From: Cordylochernes scorpioides
Taxonomy: Eukaryota; Arthropoda; Arachnida; Pseudoscorpiones; Chernetidae
Length of the DNA stretch: 64,000 nt
Direction of reading: 5' to 3'
Assembly (NCBI GenBank): GCA_030710605.1
Contig: CP092876.1
Coordinates: 63,302,115 to 63,366,114 of the forward strand
The position numbers were made by a program, and so were the translations under genes. This document shows, piece after piece, positions 1-10,400 of this stretch (position 1 is its first letter; each line of letters opens with the position of its first letter). The notes under the pieces are model-generated. The model saw only the letters and a program-made list of their open reading frames with translations, searched no databases and had not been told where the DNA came from.

Positions 1-612
1 TGCAGGGCTAGATCGACGTGGATGACGGAATGGCACAGGGTCGTGTTCTCAAATGAGTCGCGTTTCTGCTTGTCCAGTGATAGTCGCCGTGTACGCGTGT
101 GGCGTCGACGTGGAGAAAGGTCCAATCCGGCAGCAATTGTGGAACGCCCCACCGTGCGACAACGTGGAATCATGGTTTGGGGCGCAATCGCGTATGATTC
201 CAGGTCACCTTTACTTCGTAATCAGGGAACTATGACGGCCCAACGATACGTTGATGATGTGCTGCGACCGGTGACACTCCCCTATCTTCAGGGGGTACCC
301 AATGCCCTTTATCAGCAGGATAACGCCCGACCGCACACTGCTCGCATTAGCCAACAAGCTCTGCAAGATGTACAGATGCTTCCCTGGCCACCGTACTCTC
401 CTGATCTCTCACCAATAGAGCACGTCTGGGACATCATTGGGCGCCGTTTGCATGCCTTGCCACAGCCGCGTTCAGAAGACGAACTGTGGCAAATGGTTGA
501 GAGGGAATGGAGAGCCATCCCTCAGGACGCCATCCATACTCTGATTGACTCTCTACCTAGACGTGTTGCTGCGTGCATCGCCGTCCGCGGTGGTCCTACT
601 TGCTACTTAGCC
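1..612 (+). pseudogene. Tc1-like transposase, 5' truncated by window
   Basis: The reading frame is open from base 1. It covers the catalytic core of a Tc1 transposase, the DDE enzyme that cuts and pastes the element. The first catalytic block reads VVFSNESRF, where the family normally has an aspartate (SDES). The second block is QQDNARPHTA and the third is PPYSPDLSPIEHVWD. The D-to-N change in the first catalytic residue predicts loss of activity. The usual C-terminus (VRGG..CY) is near 610, but the frame runs on to 765 without a stop, so a one-base indel near the stop codon is likely. The N-terminal DNA-binding half is not in the window. Confidence 0.85.
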
Positions 613-751
613 GACGCCGTTCTCGCTCTGTATTATGACTATCATTTTGAAATAAAGATCACTTATTGTTCGTCCCTGTCTCTATGTCTGCCAAGTTTCA
701 TCACTTTCTGGCCACTATTTCTTGGTGTTCCATTTTCAATGTCACGCAGTG
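1..751 (+). mobile_element. Tc1/mariner-like transposon, right part
   Basis: The element runs off the left window edge. Its right end reads CAGTG followed by TA at 752-753, as expected for a Tc1 terminal inverted repeat next to the TA target. The paralogous LINE copy near 16175 has the same flank (TATTATGGAG) with no transposon, so it serves as an empty site. The left terminus lies outside the window. Confidence 0.85.
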
Positions 752-753
752 TA

Positions 754-1056
754 TTATGGAGATAAAAATTTGATGAGTGCATGGCAACACGTATTTTCTA
801 AATATAAATCAACGAACAGTAAAATGGAAGATATAATGTAAACCATACTGAAACACAGACAAGGAGAACTTCTTTGATTACGGGGGATATAGCAGGCGCA
901 TTCGACAACGCATGGGGTGGGTGATCAGAAATTAATTTTAAAAACTTGATATAGAAAACTTTTCCATCAATTCAATACTAATTATACAATCTTATTCAAA
1001 TTTTGAAAAAGGGAAAACTTCTCATATGAAGATAATAATTTAACATAAAAATAACT
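754..1056 (+). pseudogene. R1-like LINE reverse transcriptase fossil, left piece
   Basis: Translation in shifted frames gives RT palm motif A (ITGDIAGAFDNAWG), typical of R1/I-group LINEs. Stops and frameshifts are present. It aligns base by base with 16175-16480 and is separated from its continuation at 2689 by the PLE insertion. Confidence 0.7.
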
Positions 1057-1643
1057 AAATCCAAAAGACAAAAAACCTCTCGCAATCAGTATCTTTTATT
1101 ATTACGAATAACGGACGCTAGCTTTCGAACAATTAGTTCTTCAACGGGCGTTCCTACAAAACGAAATCAGATTCTTATTAATATATATAGAGGTAATAGA
1201 AAAAATATATACAAATATTCGCTCAAAGATATGCTAAAAGGTAAATTAGAGAATTGAAAAATAATCAGATATGCAAAAACTTCTTTAAAACTAAATTAAG
1301 TTTAAAACTAAGTGGGGAAGGGGGGACACAGCAGAATTCGTTCTTCAAATTCTTTTTAAAAAGGCAGCGGAACTGTTCCGGGACATCTATTCTTCTGTTA
1401 ATGCTGTCTTTACAACCAGAAACCAAGGATTCCAAAATTAATCTTTCCCCTTTGTATCTGATGTTGTTGTAATGGCAGATGGGGTTATCCAGATCAAAAC
1501 TATGTCCTGTGTTTAACGTGTGTTGGTACAGAAGGGATCTGGGGTCTTTTGAGCTGATATTGTATTTGTGTTCTTTGATTCGGTTTTCGATTTTTCTGCC
1601 TGTTTCTCCTACATAAACGGATTCACAATCGTTGCAGGCAACC
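1057..1643 (-). repeat. Left inverted arm of the PLE
   Basis: This is the reverse complement of 2063-2649 with very few differences. It therefore contains an antisense copy of the GIY-YIG C-terminus and 3' UTR. The stop-free frame on the plus strand here is only a mirror of the right arm's minus strand and is not a gene. Confidence 0.9.
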
Positions 1644-2441
1644 TATTACAAAGACACCGTCAAACCATCATATATCCCGTTTAACTCCTACAGTCCAGTC
1701 TCTTACAAAATATCAGTTGTCAAAACCCTAACTAAGAGACTCCATACCCATTGTTCCCTTCGAGCTTTAAAAGAAAAAGAAAAAGAGAATATTTACAATA
1801 ATCTACGGACATTTGGATACCCACCAGACTTTATAAGAAAACATACATTCATCCCGTTCAGAAAGGTTACCCTCACAGTTAACAGAACCAGGGGTTTTAT
1901 AGATTTCTCCCCTACCAATCAGCGAATAGCCCATGATTTGAGGAAATATGGAATCCAGTTCACCTATCGCAGCACAAACACAACTGGACATATACTGAGG
2001 AACCCCATTACCAAACCAGGAGTTAAACATGATGCTCAACATAAAAGCAACGCGATCTATTCGGTTGCCTGCAACGATTGTGAATCCGTTTATGTAGGAG
2101 AAACAGGCAGAAAAATCGAAAACCGAATCAAAGAACACAAATACAATATCAGCTCAAAAGACCCCAGATCCCTTCTGTACCAACACACGTTAAACACAAG
2201 ACATAGTTTTGATCTGGATAACCCCATCTGCCATTACAACAACATCAGATACAAAGGGGAAAGATTAATTTTGGAATCCTTAGTTTCTGGTTGTAAAGAC
2301 AGCATTAACAGAAGAATAGATGTCCCGGAACAGTTCCGCTGCCTTTTAAAAAATAATTTGAAGAACGAATTCTGCTGTGTCCCCCCTTCCCCACTTAGTT
2401 TTAAACTTAATTTAGTTTTAAAGAAGTTTTTGCATATCTGA
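1632..2441 (+). CDS. PLE polyprotein C-terminus: RT thumb plus GIY-YIG endonuclease
   Basis: This is the C-terminal part of a Penelope-type protein, which uses a reverse transcriptase and a GIY-YIG nuclease to copy and integrate the element. Residues ~4-100 match the region after the RT palm (YIPFNSYSPVSYKISVVKTL, KRLHTHC). Residues ~140-175 hold the GIY-YIG core (AIYSVACNDCESVYVGETG, then GRKIENRIKEH). The frame is intact to its stop, but the RT palm is missing, so this copy cannot mobilise itself. The ATG at 1632 lies in the arm junction and is probably not a genuine start. Homologous sequence begins near 1644. Confidence 0.85.
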   Translation: MQATYYKDTVKPSYIPFNSYSPVSYKISVVKTLTKRLHTHCSLRALKEKEKENIYNNLRTFGYPPDFIRKHTFIPFRKVTLTVNRTRGFIDFSPTNQRIAHDLRKYGIQFTYRSTNTTGHILRNPITKPGVKHDAQHKSNAIYSVACNDCESVYVGETGRKIENRIKEHKYNISSKDPRSLLYQHTLNTRHSFDLDNPICHYNNIRYKGERLILESLVSGCKDSINRRIDVPEQFRCLLKNNLKNEFCCVPPSPLSFKLNLVLKKFLHI

Positions 2442-2688
2442 TTATTTTTCAATTCTCTAATTTACCTTTTAGCATATCTTTGAGCGAATATTTGTATATA
2501 TTTTTTCTATTACCTCTATATATATTAATAAGAATCTGATTTCGTTTTGTAGGAACGCCCGTTGAAGAACTAATTGTTCGAAAGCTAGCGTCCGTTATTC
2601 GTAATAATAAAAGATACTGATTGCGAGAGGTTTTTTGTCTTTTGGATTTAATTTTATGCGTAAGTTCTTTGATCTTATAAAAATAACT

Positions 2689-3964
2689 GACAAAATGATG
2701 TCTTCAATATTATGGAATATATTTTTAAACGACTTGCTGAAGAATTTCGAACATCCAAACGCAGAAATAATTTGCTACGCAGAAGACGTTTCTATTATTT
2801 GTTGGAACAAATCTGTTGAATATCTTGAAATATTAGGCGAATACACTATATCTTATGTATAATTCAAAGATGTGATAGGAACAAATTATCAATAAGCCCA
2901 AAGAAATTAAATTTATTTTACTTATATAAGAAACTTAAAATTCCTATTGAAAAACCAAATATTATCTTAAGCCCAAATAGATCAAGTTAAAATATTCTAG
3001 GTATAACAATTTCAAATCATTGAATAAAAAAGAAGACAAAATTTACAACACATATCAACAGTATTTTGTGCAGGACAGAAAGAATTAAACATTTTCCGTT
3101 TCAATTTATTGGGAAAATGTGGGTAATAAAAATTTAAAAATATTAATAATATTTATAAAGAAATAAAAAGGCCAGTTCTTACGTATGATCCAAAATTTGC
3201 TATATATTTATTAAAAGTCGATGTAAACAAAAATTAAAATCTATTCAATATCAAATTTTCCTTATAGGCGATTAGAGCCTACAAAACTACATCATCTATC
3301 AGCGTCCATAGTTTATCGAATATTTCTTTCTCGCAGATTATATTGAGTCTAAAATAATCAATTATATATGTGATCTGGTCAACTTTCAATAGATTATCAA
3401 AATGCCTTTAGACCTCATGCTCCTAGTATAATCAGACCATTTTTAAAAGCGAGAATGGATGGATTATTTTTCAAAATAGAGGAAACATATAGAAGCTTTT
3501 TTTGCGTCTTTTTATATTATTCTTTCCGTTCTAACTTTTACAATATCCAATTCATAAAACCACGGAAATATTTGAGGTTTTTCGGCAATTATTGGATCTG
3601 TTGAAAACTCGAGGTGTTACTGTGGGAAGAAAACTTAGGACTCGAGATATATACTATTGGAAGGGAATCTCTTCTATAGCGCTAGATAACAGATAGTTAC
3701 TAATATTGAAAGATCTGCATTAATTTGCAGATATTTAATTAATTTTGTAAATCTATTTATGAATCTCTGTCTGACCTGAAAATATCAGATTCCTAATCTA
3801 ACTCAGTGATCTATATAGCAAGAAACTTGGCCCTGGAGACTTTATTTTCTTTATAATATCTGTTTCTATTTTCAGAACTTGTAAATTGAAGCTATAATCC
3901 TTACTGAGTATATCGCGTTTCATATGACAATATAAAATAAATCTTAAATACCCTATATGTTCGG
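2689..3964 (+). pseudogene. R1-like LINE RT fossil, right piece
   Basis: It continues the LINE of 754-1056. A short frame at 2690-2860 reads SSILWNIFLNDLL and CYAEDVSIIC, where YAED replaces the catalytic YADD. Further on, ILGITIS and AIRAYKTTSSIS match the connection region of R1-like RTs in broken frames. It aligns with 16480-17705 throughout, and both copies stop at the shared sequence ATATGTTCGGA, probably the end of the duplicated unit. Confidence 0.7.
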
Positions 3965-3965
3965 A

Positions 3966-4600
3966 GATTGATTATTATCGCCTGAAGATTGATTATTATC
4001 GCCTTGAGTTTGGTTATTATCGCCTGGAGATTGGTTATTATTGCCTAGAGATTGGTTATTATCGCCTGGAGTTTGGTTATTATCGCCTTGAGTTTGGTTA
4101 TTATCGCCTGGAGATTGGTTATTATTGCCTGGAGATTGATTATTATCGCCTGGAGTTTGGTTATTATCGCCTGGAGATTGGTTATTATTGCCTGGAGATT
4201 GATTATTATCGCCTGGAGTTTGGTTATTATCGCCTGGAGATTGATTATTATCGCCTGGAGATTGGGTTTTATTGGCTAGAGATTGATTATTATCGCCTGG
4301 AGATTGGTTACTGACTGGAGATTGGTTATTATCGCCTGGAGTTTGGCTATTATTGCCTGGAGTTTGGTTATTATCGCCTGAGATCGCTCATTATTGGCTC
4401 CTTGAATATGATTGCAAATAGATTGATCATTAAAGCCTTGAGATTGGCAATAATCGCCCGGAAATTGGTTATTATTGCCCGGAGATTGGTTATTATTGCC
4501 TTGAAAAATAATATTATTGCATGGAGAAACATTATTATTGCCTGGAGATTGGTTATTATTGCCTGGTGATTTGCCATCATTACTCAGAGATTGGCCATCT
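3966..4600 (-). repeat. 21-bp tandem repeat coding a heptapeptide
   Basis: The unit ATTGGTTATTATCGCCTGGAG and variants repeat about 30 times. On the minus strand it encodes the heptad NNQSPGD/N, part of the pseudogene that covers it. Plus-strand open frames such as VIIAWSL are repeat artefacts. Confidence 0.9.
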
Positions 4601-5699
4601 TGGTCTGAACATTGTTCGTTATTGCATGGAGATTGTCCATCATTTTCCCGTGATTGGTTATTTATGTTTGAAGTTCGGTTATTATTGCCTGGAGATGCAT
4701 TAATATTGCCAGGATATTGGTAATTATTGTATGGAAATTGGTTATTTTTCTCTGGAGAATTATTAATAATGCCCAGAGATTGATAATTATTTTGGTTATC
4801 ATTATTTTTTGTTTCATTATAGCTCACTGCTGCATTTCTTTGACCAACTCTCTTTGCATCCCTTGGCTTTCTATTAGGAGCATTTTCTTCTATAGTGTCA
4901 CTTTTTCTTTTTCCTCCATTACCTTTCTGTAATTTCATACGCCTTGAAGGCCTTGTTTGTTTTCTTTTAGAATAACTTTAATCCCCATTTCTGCTAGTTT
5001 CATATTGGCTACTTTTATCAACGCTTTCCCTCAATATTTTGCCTCTTTGATCCTTTATCTTGAGTGAAATCACATCCCCTGTATCATTACTTGTACATTT
5101 CATGACTTCTTTCTTCTTTTTATTTATTTTTTTTGCGTTTTTTAAATTTTGCCCGTTTTAATTTTGCTGAACTTACATCCTCAGTGTCCCTATTCTTGGT
5201 TTTATTCAACATTTTACGTTTTTTATATACTGCTCGTTCTCTCGTAGGTGAATATTCATCTATAGAATTCCTAGCCTTGAATTTCCTATTAATGCTTTTC
5301 TTTGAATTTTTATACATTTCACGTTTTATCTCAGGTGAAATATCATAATCACTGGGGCTTGTGTAATTTACACTAACCTTATTATGACTTTTCTTCTACT
5401 TATTACGTCGTTCAGACCTTTTCTGTTTTCTCTCAGATGAACTTTCATATCCACTGTCACTGATCTTACTTTGAGCATCTTCATAATCTTTTTTTCTCCA
5501 TCATTTTGAGTTTTTTAGACCCTGGTTGTTTTATTTTAGATATTGTTTCCTCAGTGTTAATTTGTTCGCACTGCCTATTTCCTTTTTCGACTTTCTGTAA
5601 CTTCTTGCATTTTGAAGTCCTTGATAGTTTTTTACTGTCATTCTCCCTGTCACTGGCCTCACTTTGACTAAATTCAATATCTCTTTTATTTAAATTGTT

Positions 5700-6345
5700 G
5701 GATAATCTAGAATTATTCTGTTTTCTCTCAGGTGAACTTTCATCCCCAGTGTCGCTTTTCGTATATTGACTATCATAACCATCATAATCGCTTTTCTTAT
5801 ACTTTCGTTTCTTTGACATTGTTTGTTTTCTCTCAGGTGAACTTTCATCCCCAGTGTCGCTTTTACTACACTTACGTTTCTTAGACTTTGTTTGTTTTCT
5901 CTCAGGTGAACTATCATCTACAGTGTCGCTCTTACTATACTTGCTTTTGCTAGACTTTGTTTGCTTTCTCTCAGGTAAACTTTCATCCCAGTGTCGCTTT
6001 TACTACACTTACGTTTCTTAGACTTTGTTTGTTTTCTCTCAGGTGAACTATCATCTACAGTGTCGCTCTTACTATACTTGCTTTTGCTAGACTTTGTTTT
6101 CTCTCAGGTGAACTATAATCTCCAGTGTCACTTTTACTATACTTTCGTTTCCTAGACTTTGTTTGTTTTCTCTCAGGGGAACTATCATCTCCAGTGTCAC
6201 TTTTACTATACTTTCGTTTTCTAGACTTTGTTTGTTTTTTCTCAGGTGATCATCTCCAGTGTCGCTTTTACTATACTTGCGTTTTCTAGACTTTGTTTGT
6301 TTTCTCTCAGCTGAACTTTTATCTCCAGTGTCGCTTTTCTGAAAT
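5700..6345 (-). repeat. 69-bp tandem repeat coding SPERKQ/KRK units
   Basis: About nine copies of a roughly 69-bp unit occur, marked by the recurring CAGTGTCGCTTTTAC. On the minus strand each encodes about 23 residues with an acidic SDTGD half and a basic KQTKSRKRK half. Unit lengths vary by a few bases in places, breaking the frame. Confidence 0.85.
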
Positions 6346-6724
6346 AATTCTGAAATTTCATCTTCCGAATTGCTTGTATCACGTTTCTATCCTCATCAAA
6401 ATTTTTCTTTAAATTTTGTGATATTTTACTTTTTCATATTCAATTGATTCGTCTGGTTTCGTATTTCTTGATGCTTTTAATATAGGTCGTTCAATATTTC
6501 TTTCATTTTTTACTACTCCATTCAAACCTTGAGTGTTCTCCGAAATATGCTCATTGTCATTCTTTTTTGTACATTTTCCATCTTTTACTCTCTTTTGCTT
6601 TTTCTCTGGGGGCTCTGGTAGAGTTGAATTGTCATCACTTTTAATGACTTCTCTTTTAACATGTCTCGCTACCATCTCCTACAATACAGAAACAAATACG
6701 AACTTTAGATTGACAAATTCAGAA

Positions 6725-6766
6725 AAGTCTGTGTGAAATAACTTATTAAGGTGCTATATATATAAA
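6725..6766 (-). promoter_or_regulatory. Possible TATA promoter of member A
   Basis: On the minus strand TTTATATATATA (6755-6766) lies about 90 bases before the ATG at 6675. A pyrimidine tract plus TTGTAG just before the ATG also resembles a splice acceptor. Sequence signal only. Confidence 0.3.
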
Positions 6767-6779
6767 CGAGCTTTTATAA

Positions 6780-7225
6780 CTCATATATTCTGATCATTTA
6801 TTTTTTAAATATACAAATAATAAAATATTTCTATATTAACATATATTTATTTTAAAGTTTTTTTTTATCATTTTTACTTGTTCAGAGTGGATATGCAAAT
6901 TAAAATATTAGACCGTTCTACGTGTGAAGATACATTGAAAGAATTAGATCTGCATTCGAAATGCAAACTGATTTTCAAATATCCTATAGGCATAATCCAT
7001 GTTAATAATACTACTATCTATTGCATTTCTCGTGTTACCCTAGTTTTCTAAATGGTATATCTAAAAAAAGTTAGTTTATTGAATTTTATTTTATTATAAT
7101 TCAATTATAAAACGAAGAATTTAATTTCAAAACATATAGACTAAATAATATAAACGATTCAGCATTCAAGTATAATAGAAACTCTTGGAAAGTATTCACA
7201 CCAAACCTAAACATACAAATATATC
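6780..7225. other. AT-rich spacer, nothing recognised
   Basis: No coding, RNA or repeat signal was seen apart from poly-A/T runs. Confidence 0.5.
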
Positions 7226-7227
7226 GA

Positions 7228-7945
7228 TTTAGAAAGAAAAAAGGCATCTCCTTATCGTGCAACTGAAAGCTGCTAACGGCTTGCGCCATCTATCGGAATA
7301 AATATAAACTATTTATTGATTTTTTATTATCCCATAATTGGCAGTTATATGCTCGACATGGCTTCAAAGATAATCGACTGGATCATCACCATCCCAACGG
7401 CCTCTTTGGTCATCGGCCTGGACTTGGCATCCCTATCGGGATTGGTCGCCCATGCTCTAGCCCGCGGTGCTCTCTTCTCAGCCTGGGACCCTGCAAGATC
7501 CTTGGGCTTCCTCAAGAAGACCTGGAAGGAAATCGCCAGGGCGCCGACGTTTCTAAGGTCCCTGAACGTGTAATGTTGCCATTCCGCCGCCAAGAATACC
7601 TTCCCCAGAAGCAACAAACCGTTTTTTTTCTACCATACTTTTTTTCGTAACCGAAAACTGCTGTAGCATAGTCTTCTAGTCGTATGGAATGTTTTTGCTC
7701 ATACAAACTGTTTTACTCTGAGGACCTTTTTTTTAATTTAGTTTTTTTTGACAATTTCCCCTTTTCTGTATTAGATTTATATTTTTCTCTTGAATAAAAC
7801 CACTCAAAAGTTAAAAAAAATAATAATAATTGGCTAAATACCCATTCTTTATTAACGAATCAAAGAATAATTGATATTTATTCCAATATATGTCACAAAC
7901 CGTTAGCAACTTTCAGTTGCGTGATAAGGAAATGCCTTTTTCATT
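7228..7945. mobile_element. Foldback element family 5 with GC-rich interior
   Basis: Inverted ends at 7228-7320 and 7855-7945 are about 80% identical over 90 bp (core GGCATNTCCTTATC). The right flank (TTATGCATCTTATC, then CAGTACAATATCAC) recurs at 22313-22375, so the repeat extends outward. The interior 7349-7610 is much more GC-rich than its surroundings. An interior-deleted hairpin copy lies at 22257-22312 and a one-ended copy at 54625-54710. Confidence 0.65.
7349..7573 (+). CDS. Hypothetical 74-residue frame inside foldback element
   Basis: The frame starts MLDMASKIIDW and ends FLRSLNV. Third positions are mostly C or G, unlike the surrounding DNA, which suggests a real coding segment acquired from elsewhere. 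Residues ~8-42 are hydrophobic, and WKEIARAPTFL follows. I do not recognise it. The opposite strand is also open (7345-7617), so strand assignment is uncertain. Confidence 0.3.
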   Translation: MLDMASKIIDWIITIPTASLVIGLDLASLSGLVAHALARGALFSAWDPARSLGFLKKTWKEIARAPTFLRSLNV

Positions 7946-8228
7946 TACTAATTTATGCATCTTATCTCAGTACAATATCACAGTTGTACCATTTTTTCAC
8001 AATTATATCGATGTTTGAAAAATAATAATGACATAATTATGTTATTATTTTTATCGAAAATGAATATTTTAAAAAAATATTTTGAAATAAGTATTTATTT
8101 TTTATTATGTCCTATATGAAGAAAGAAATTCGAGAGATATTTTTCTCAACTGGCCTAACCATAAGTGTGGTTATATGTCTGGTTAAGCCAGCTCTTGAGC
8201 ATTTTCTTAACAAGATCGTTCGTCATTC

Positions 8229-8581
8229 TGTCAAATTACATTAACAAAAATTTGCACTTCTATCTTACCTCAGTTATTAGTGGGAAGAATGTTTTTTTGT
8301 CTGTTAATGAACAAATCTCTCCCGTCTTCTCATTGGACGAATGTGGCCATGTTTGTATATATAAGGGGGCTATGGTATTGCGAAGGAGTCGAGCGGAGTG
8401 TGGTGGGATTATCGTGTGGAGACGCTTACAGTGTTCTCTGCGTGCTTTATCCGTGTCTGGTGATCTCCTCGCATACCTGTGTGACCCCGGTCAGATCCCT
8501 ACCAACGCTACAATAAAGGATAAGTACTGTTTTGTTTTTATATAGCAATTAGTGAGATTTTTTATTTGTAGCTTCATAACA
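8229..8581 (+). repeat. LTR, 353 bp, with start of internal region
   Basis: It begins TGTCAAATTACATT and ends CTTCATAACA, so TG..CA. It holds a TATA box (GTATATATAAGGGGG at about 8356) and AATAAA near 8512. TGGCTCCGTGAGC follows directly, as a primer-binding site would. Only about 100 bases of internal sequence remain. The superfamily is undecided (gypsy or BEL/Pao type). Confidence 0.65.
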
Positions 8582-8689
8582 TGGCTCCGTGAGCTTTTTC
8601 CCTCCCGACAGCTGGAGGTTTTCCTTACTGGACAATAAGAATGTTTGGGGGATTAATTATTTTCTTTTTTTTTTTTTAATTATACCTTT

Positions 8690-9136
8690 TGTCATATTAC
8701 ATTGACAAACATTTTCACTTTTATCTTATCTCAGTTATTAGTGGAATAAATGTTGTTTTTGTTTGTTAGTGAACCAATCTCTCCCCGCCTTCTCATTGGA
8801 CGAATGTGGCCATGTTTGTATATATAAAAACAAAACAGTACTTATCCTTTATTGTAGCGTTGGTAGATATCGGACCGGGGTCACACAGGTATGCGAGGAG
8901 ATCACTAGACACGGATAAAGCACGCAGAGAACACTTTAAGCGTCTCAACGCGATAATCCACCACACTCCTCTCTCTACCCATGCAATACCATAGCCCCCT
9001 TATATATACAAACATGGCCACAATCGGTCAGTGAGAAGGCGGGAGAGATTGGTTCACTAACAAAAAAATGCAACATTCTTCCCTCTAACAACTGAGGTAA
9101 GATAAAAGTGAAAATGTTTGTCAATGTAATTTGACA
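8690..9136. repeat. Two copies of the same LTR fused head to head
   Basis: 8690-8830 repeats the first ~140 bases of the LTR at 8229 in direct orientation. 8829-9136 is that LTR in reverse orientation, from its position ~310 back to its start. The junction lies at the short shared sequence TATATA. The result is a 447-bp palindrome-like unit with TG..CA outer ends. Confidence 0.75.
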
Positions 9137-9381
9137 ATACAACTAATAAATCAAACTTTTTTTAAAAATTCTAATAAGTTCAAAAATTGAGTTTAGAAAA
9201 AACTTCAATCAATTTTAGTATACCCATCTTTAGTCTCTGGAAGGTTTGAAATAGAAAGATATTTAACGCTTGGTAAATCCTTGCCTCTATGAGAATGTAC
9301 AAAATCGTACACTCTTTAATAAGTACTCTATATATACGCGTACGTTAAAAATAATCCCAAACCGTGAACAGTCGGTAAATT

Positions 9382-10021
9382 ACACTGATACACAAAACTT
9401 AAGGAAGTTGTACCTTATCTATATATATATATATAAATTAATGTATGTGTGTGTGTGTGTGTGTCTGTCTGTCCTTTATGCCTGACCAAACCACTCATTG
9501 GAACGCCATGGAACTTTGGGAAGTTATTTAGTATAGTACTGGGAAGGTTTCCAGCAAATAAAATTTTTGAAATAACTTTTCGCCTAGAAATAATCAAGAT
9601 AAATATTCTAATTTATCTGTTATAATTCAACAATCTGCTCTAAATATTATCATGATGATACGATGATTTTGTAATGTAGAAAATTAGGAAAGACAAAATT
9701 CAGGATGACACGGCAATTTATTTTAGACAAGAATAATGATACAATTCCAAGGCAAGATACTATTCCTTTAACTTCCAATTACCGAGGGAACCAATTAATA
9801 TTGATTTTATTCAACTTATCGAGTATTTTTCAAGGGACCGGGAAAAAAAATGTTCACTTTATCGAGAGATTCGTTAGACAAACCTTTACTCGGGTAAAAC
9901 CCGGGCGAAGCCGGGTACGTCCGCTAATAGCATATATATATCGGGATTCAGAAAATATCTCTCAGAGTTATTTTCTGAATCCCGATATATATATGCTATA
10001 AGGTACAACTTCCTTAAGTTT
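9382..10021. repeat. Hairpin repeat family 7, split by Helitron
   Basis: 9929-9957 and 9969-9997 are a perfect 29-bp inverted repeat around an 11-base loop. With the Helitron excluded, the arms extend outward to AAACTTAAGGAAG at about 9395 and its complement at about 10015. Related sequence occurs at 31340-31480 and around 54910-56090. Confidence 0.8.
9418..9927 (+). mobile_element. Non-autonomous Helitron, 510 bp (type B)
   Basis: It starts TCTATATATATA, carries a TG/CTGTCTGTCC-rich 5' region, and ends with the hairpin CCCGGGCGAAGCCGGG followed by TACGTCCGCTAA. It sits exactly between A and T of a hairpin repeat whose opposite arm (9969-10021) shows the unoccupied sequence. The 3' end is CTAA, an accepted CTRR variant. 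A second copy lies at 55534-56018. Confidence 0.85.
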
Positions 10022-10400
10022 AGTCTATAAGTGTTATCCTTTATATATACGAGCACAGCTGATGTGGTTATTTACTCGTATAACTCTTAATAAACATTGT
10101 AGGAAAGTATTTATTATTTTAAGAATAGAATATCATTTTTATGTTTACATTTTATTACTCTGCAATCTTCCCTCGTTGTTTATATTTTGTTTATCATTCA
10201 TAGTTTGTTTTGGCTCTAAATAAATTGCTGTGTCATACTGGAGTGTTTATTTTTGTCTTTCCTAATTTTCCACGTGGCAATATTCATATTTTACTCTGGT
10301 ATTCATGGTAGAGGCCATTGAACCAAATAGAATAAAGATTTTTCAGACTCAGCGGAAAAAAAAAAGTTGTGAAGATGCTGCGTCAAAACTTTTATTTCCT

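Larger units (their letters stand above)
1057..2676 (+). mobile_element. Penelope-like element, 5' truncated, inverted arms
   Basis: The insertion is flanked by a 12-bp target duplication, ATAAAAATAACT, at 1045-1056 and 2677-2688. The paralogous LINE at about 16470 is the uninterrupted site. The two arms, 1057-1643 and 2063-2649, are near-identical inverted copies. About 27 extra bases at 2650-2676 form a tail on the right end only. Inverted terminal copies plus a short one-sided tail are a known PLE configuration. Only the last third of the coding region survives. Confidence 0.9.
3966..6675 (-). pseudogene. Degraded repeat-rich charged-protein gene (family member A)
   Basis: No known family is recognised. 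The ATG at 6675 opens a basic N-terminus starting MVARHVKREVIKS, followed by PPEKKQKRV. M-x5-K-R also starts the two intact genes downstream, which is why I place it in one family. Next come about nine 69-bp repeats coding SDTGDxSSPERKQTKSRKRK, then basic segments (5120-5819), then an Asn/Gln-rich heptad array. In-frame stops and indels (for example at 6409, near 6250, 5481, 5120 and 4390) split it into pieces. It could instead be a multi-exon gene with unseen introns, but the indels inside repeats argue for decay. The composition suggests a disordered nuclear protein. Confidence 0.6.

Noticed and set aside
2556..2592. Hammerhead-like GTTGAAGA..GAAAGCTAGC at the PLE arm tip (and 1120-1150 on the minus strand)
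   Set aside because: The first core C is changed and no stem I or cleavage triplet forms, so it is not listed as an RNA gene.
4052..4279. Plus-strand frame VIIAWSL repeats
   Set aside because: Produced by the 21-bp repeat; the minus-strand NNQSPGD frame continues into non-repetitive coding sequence.
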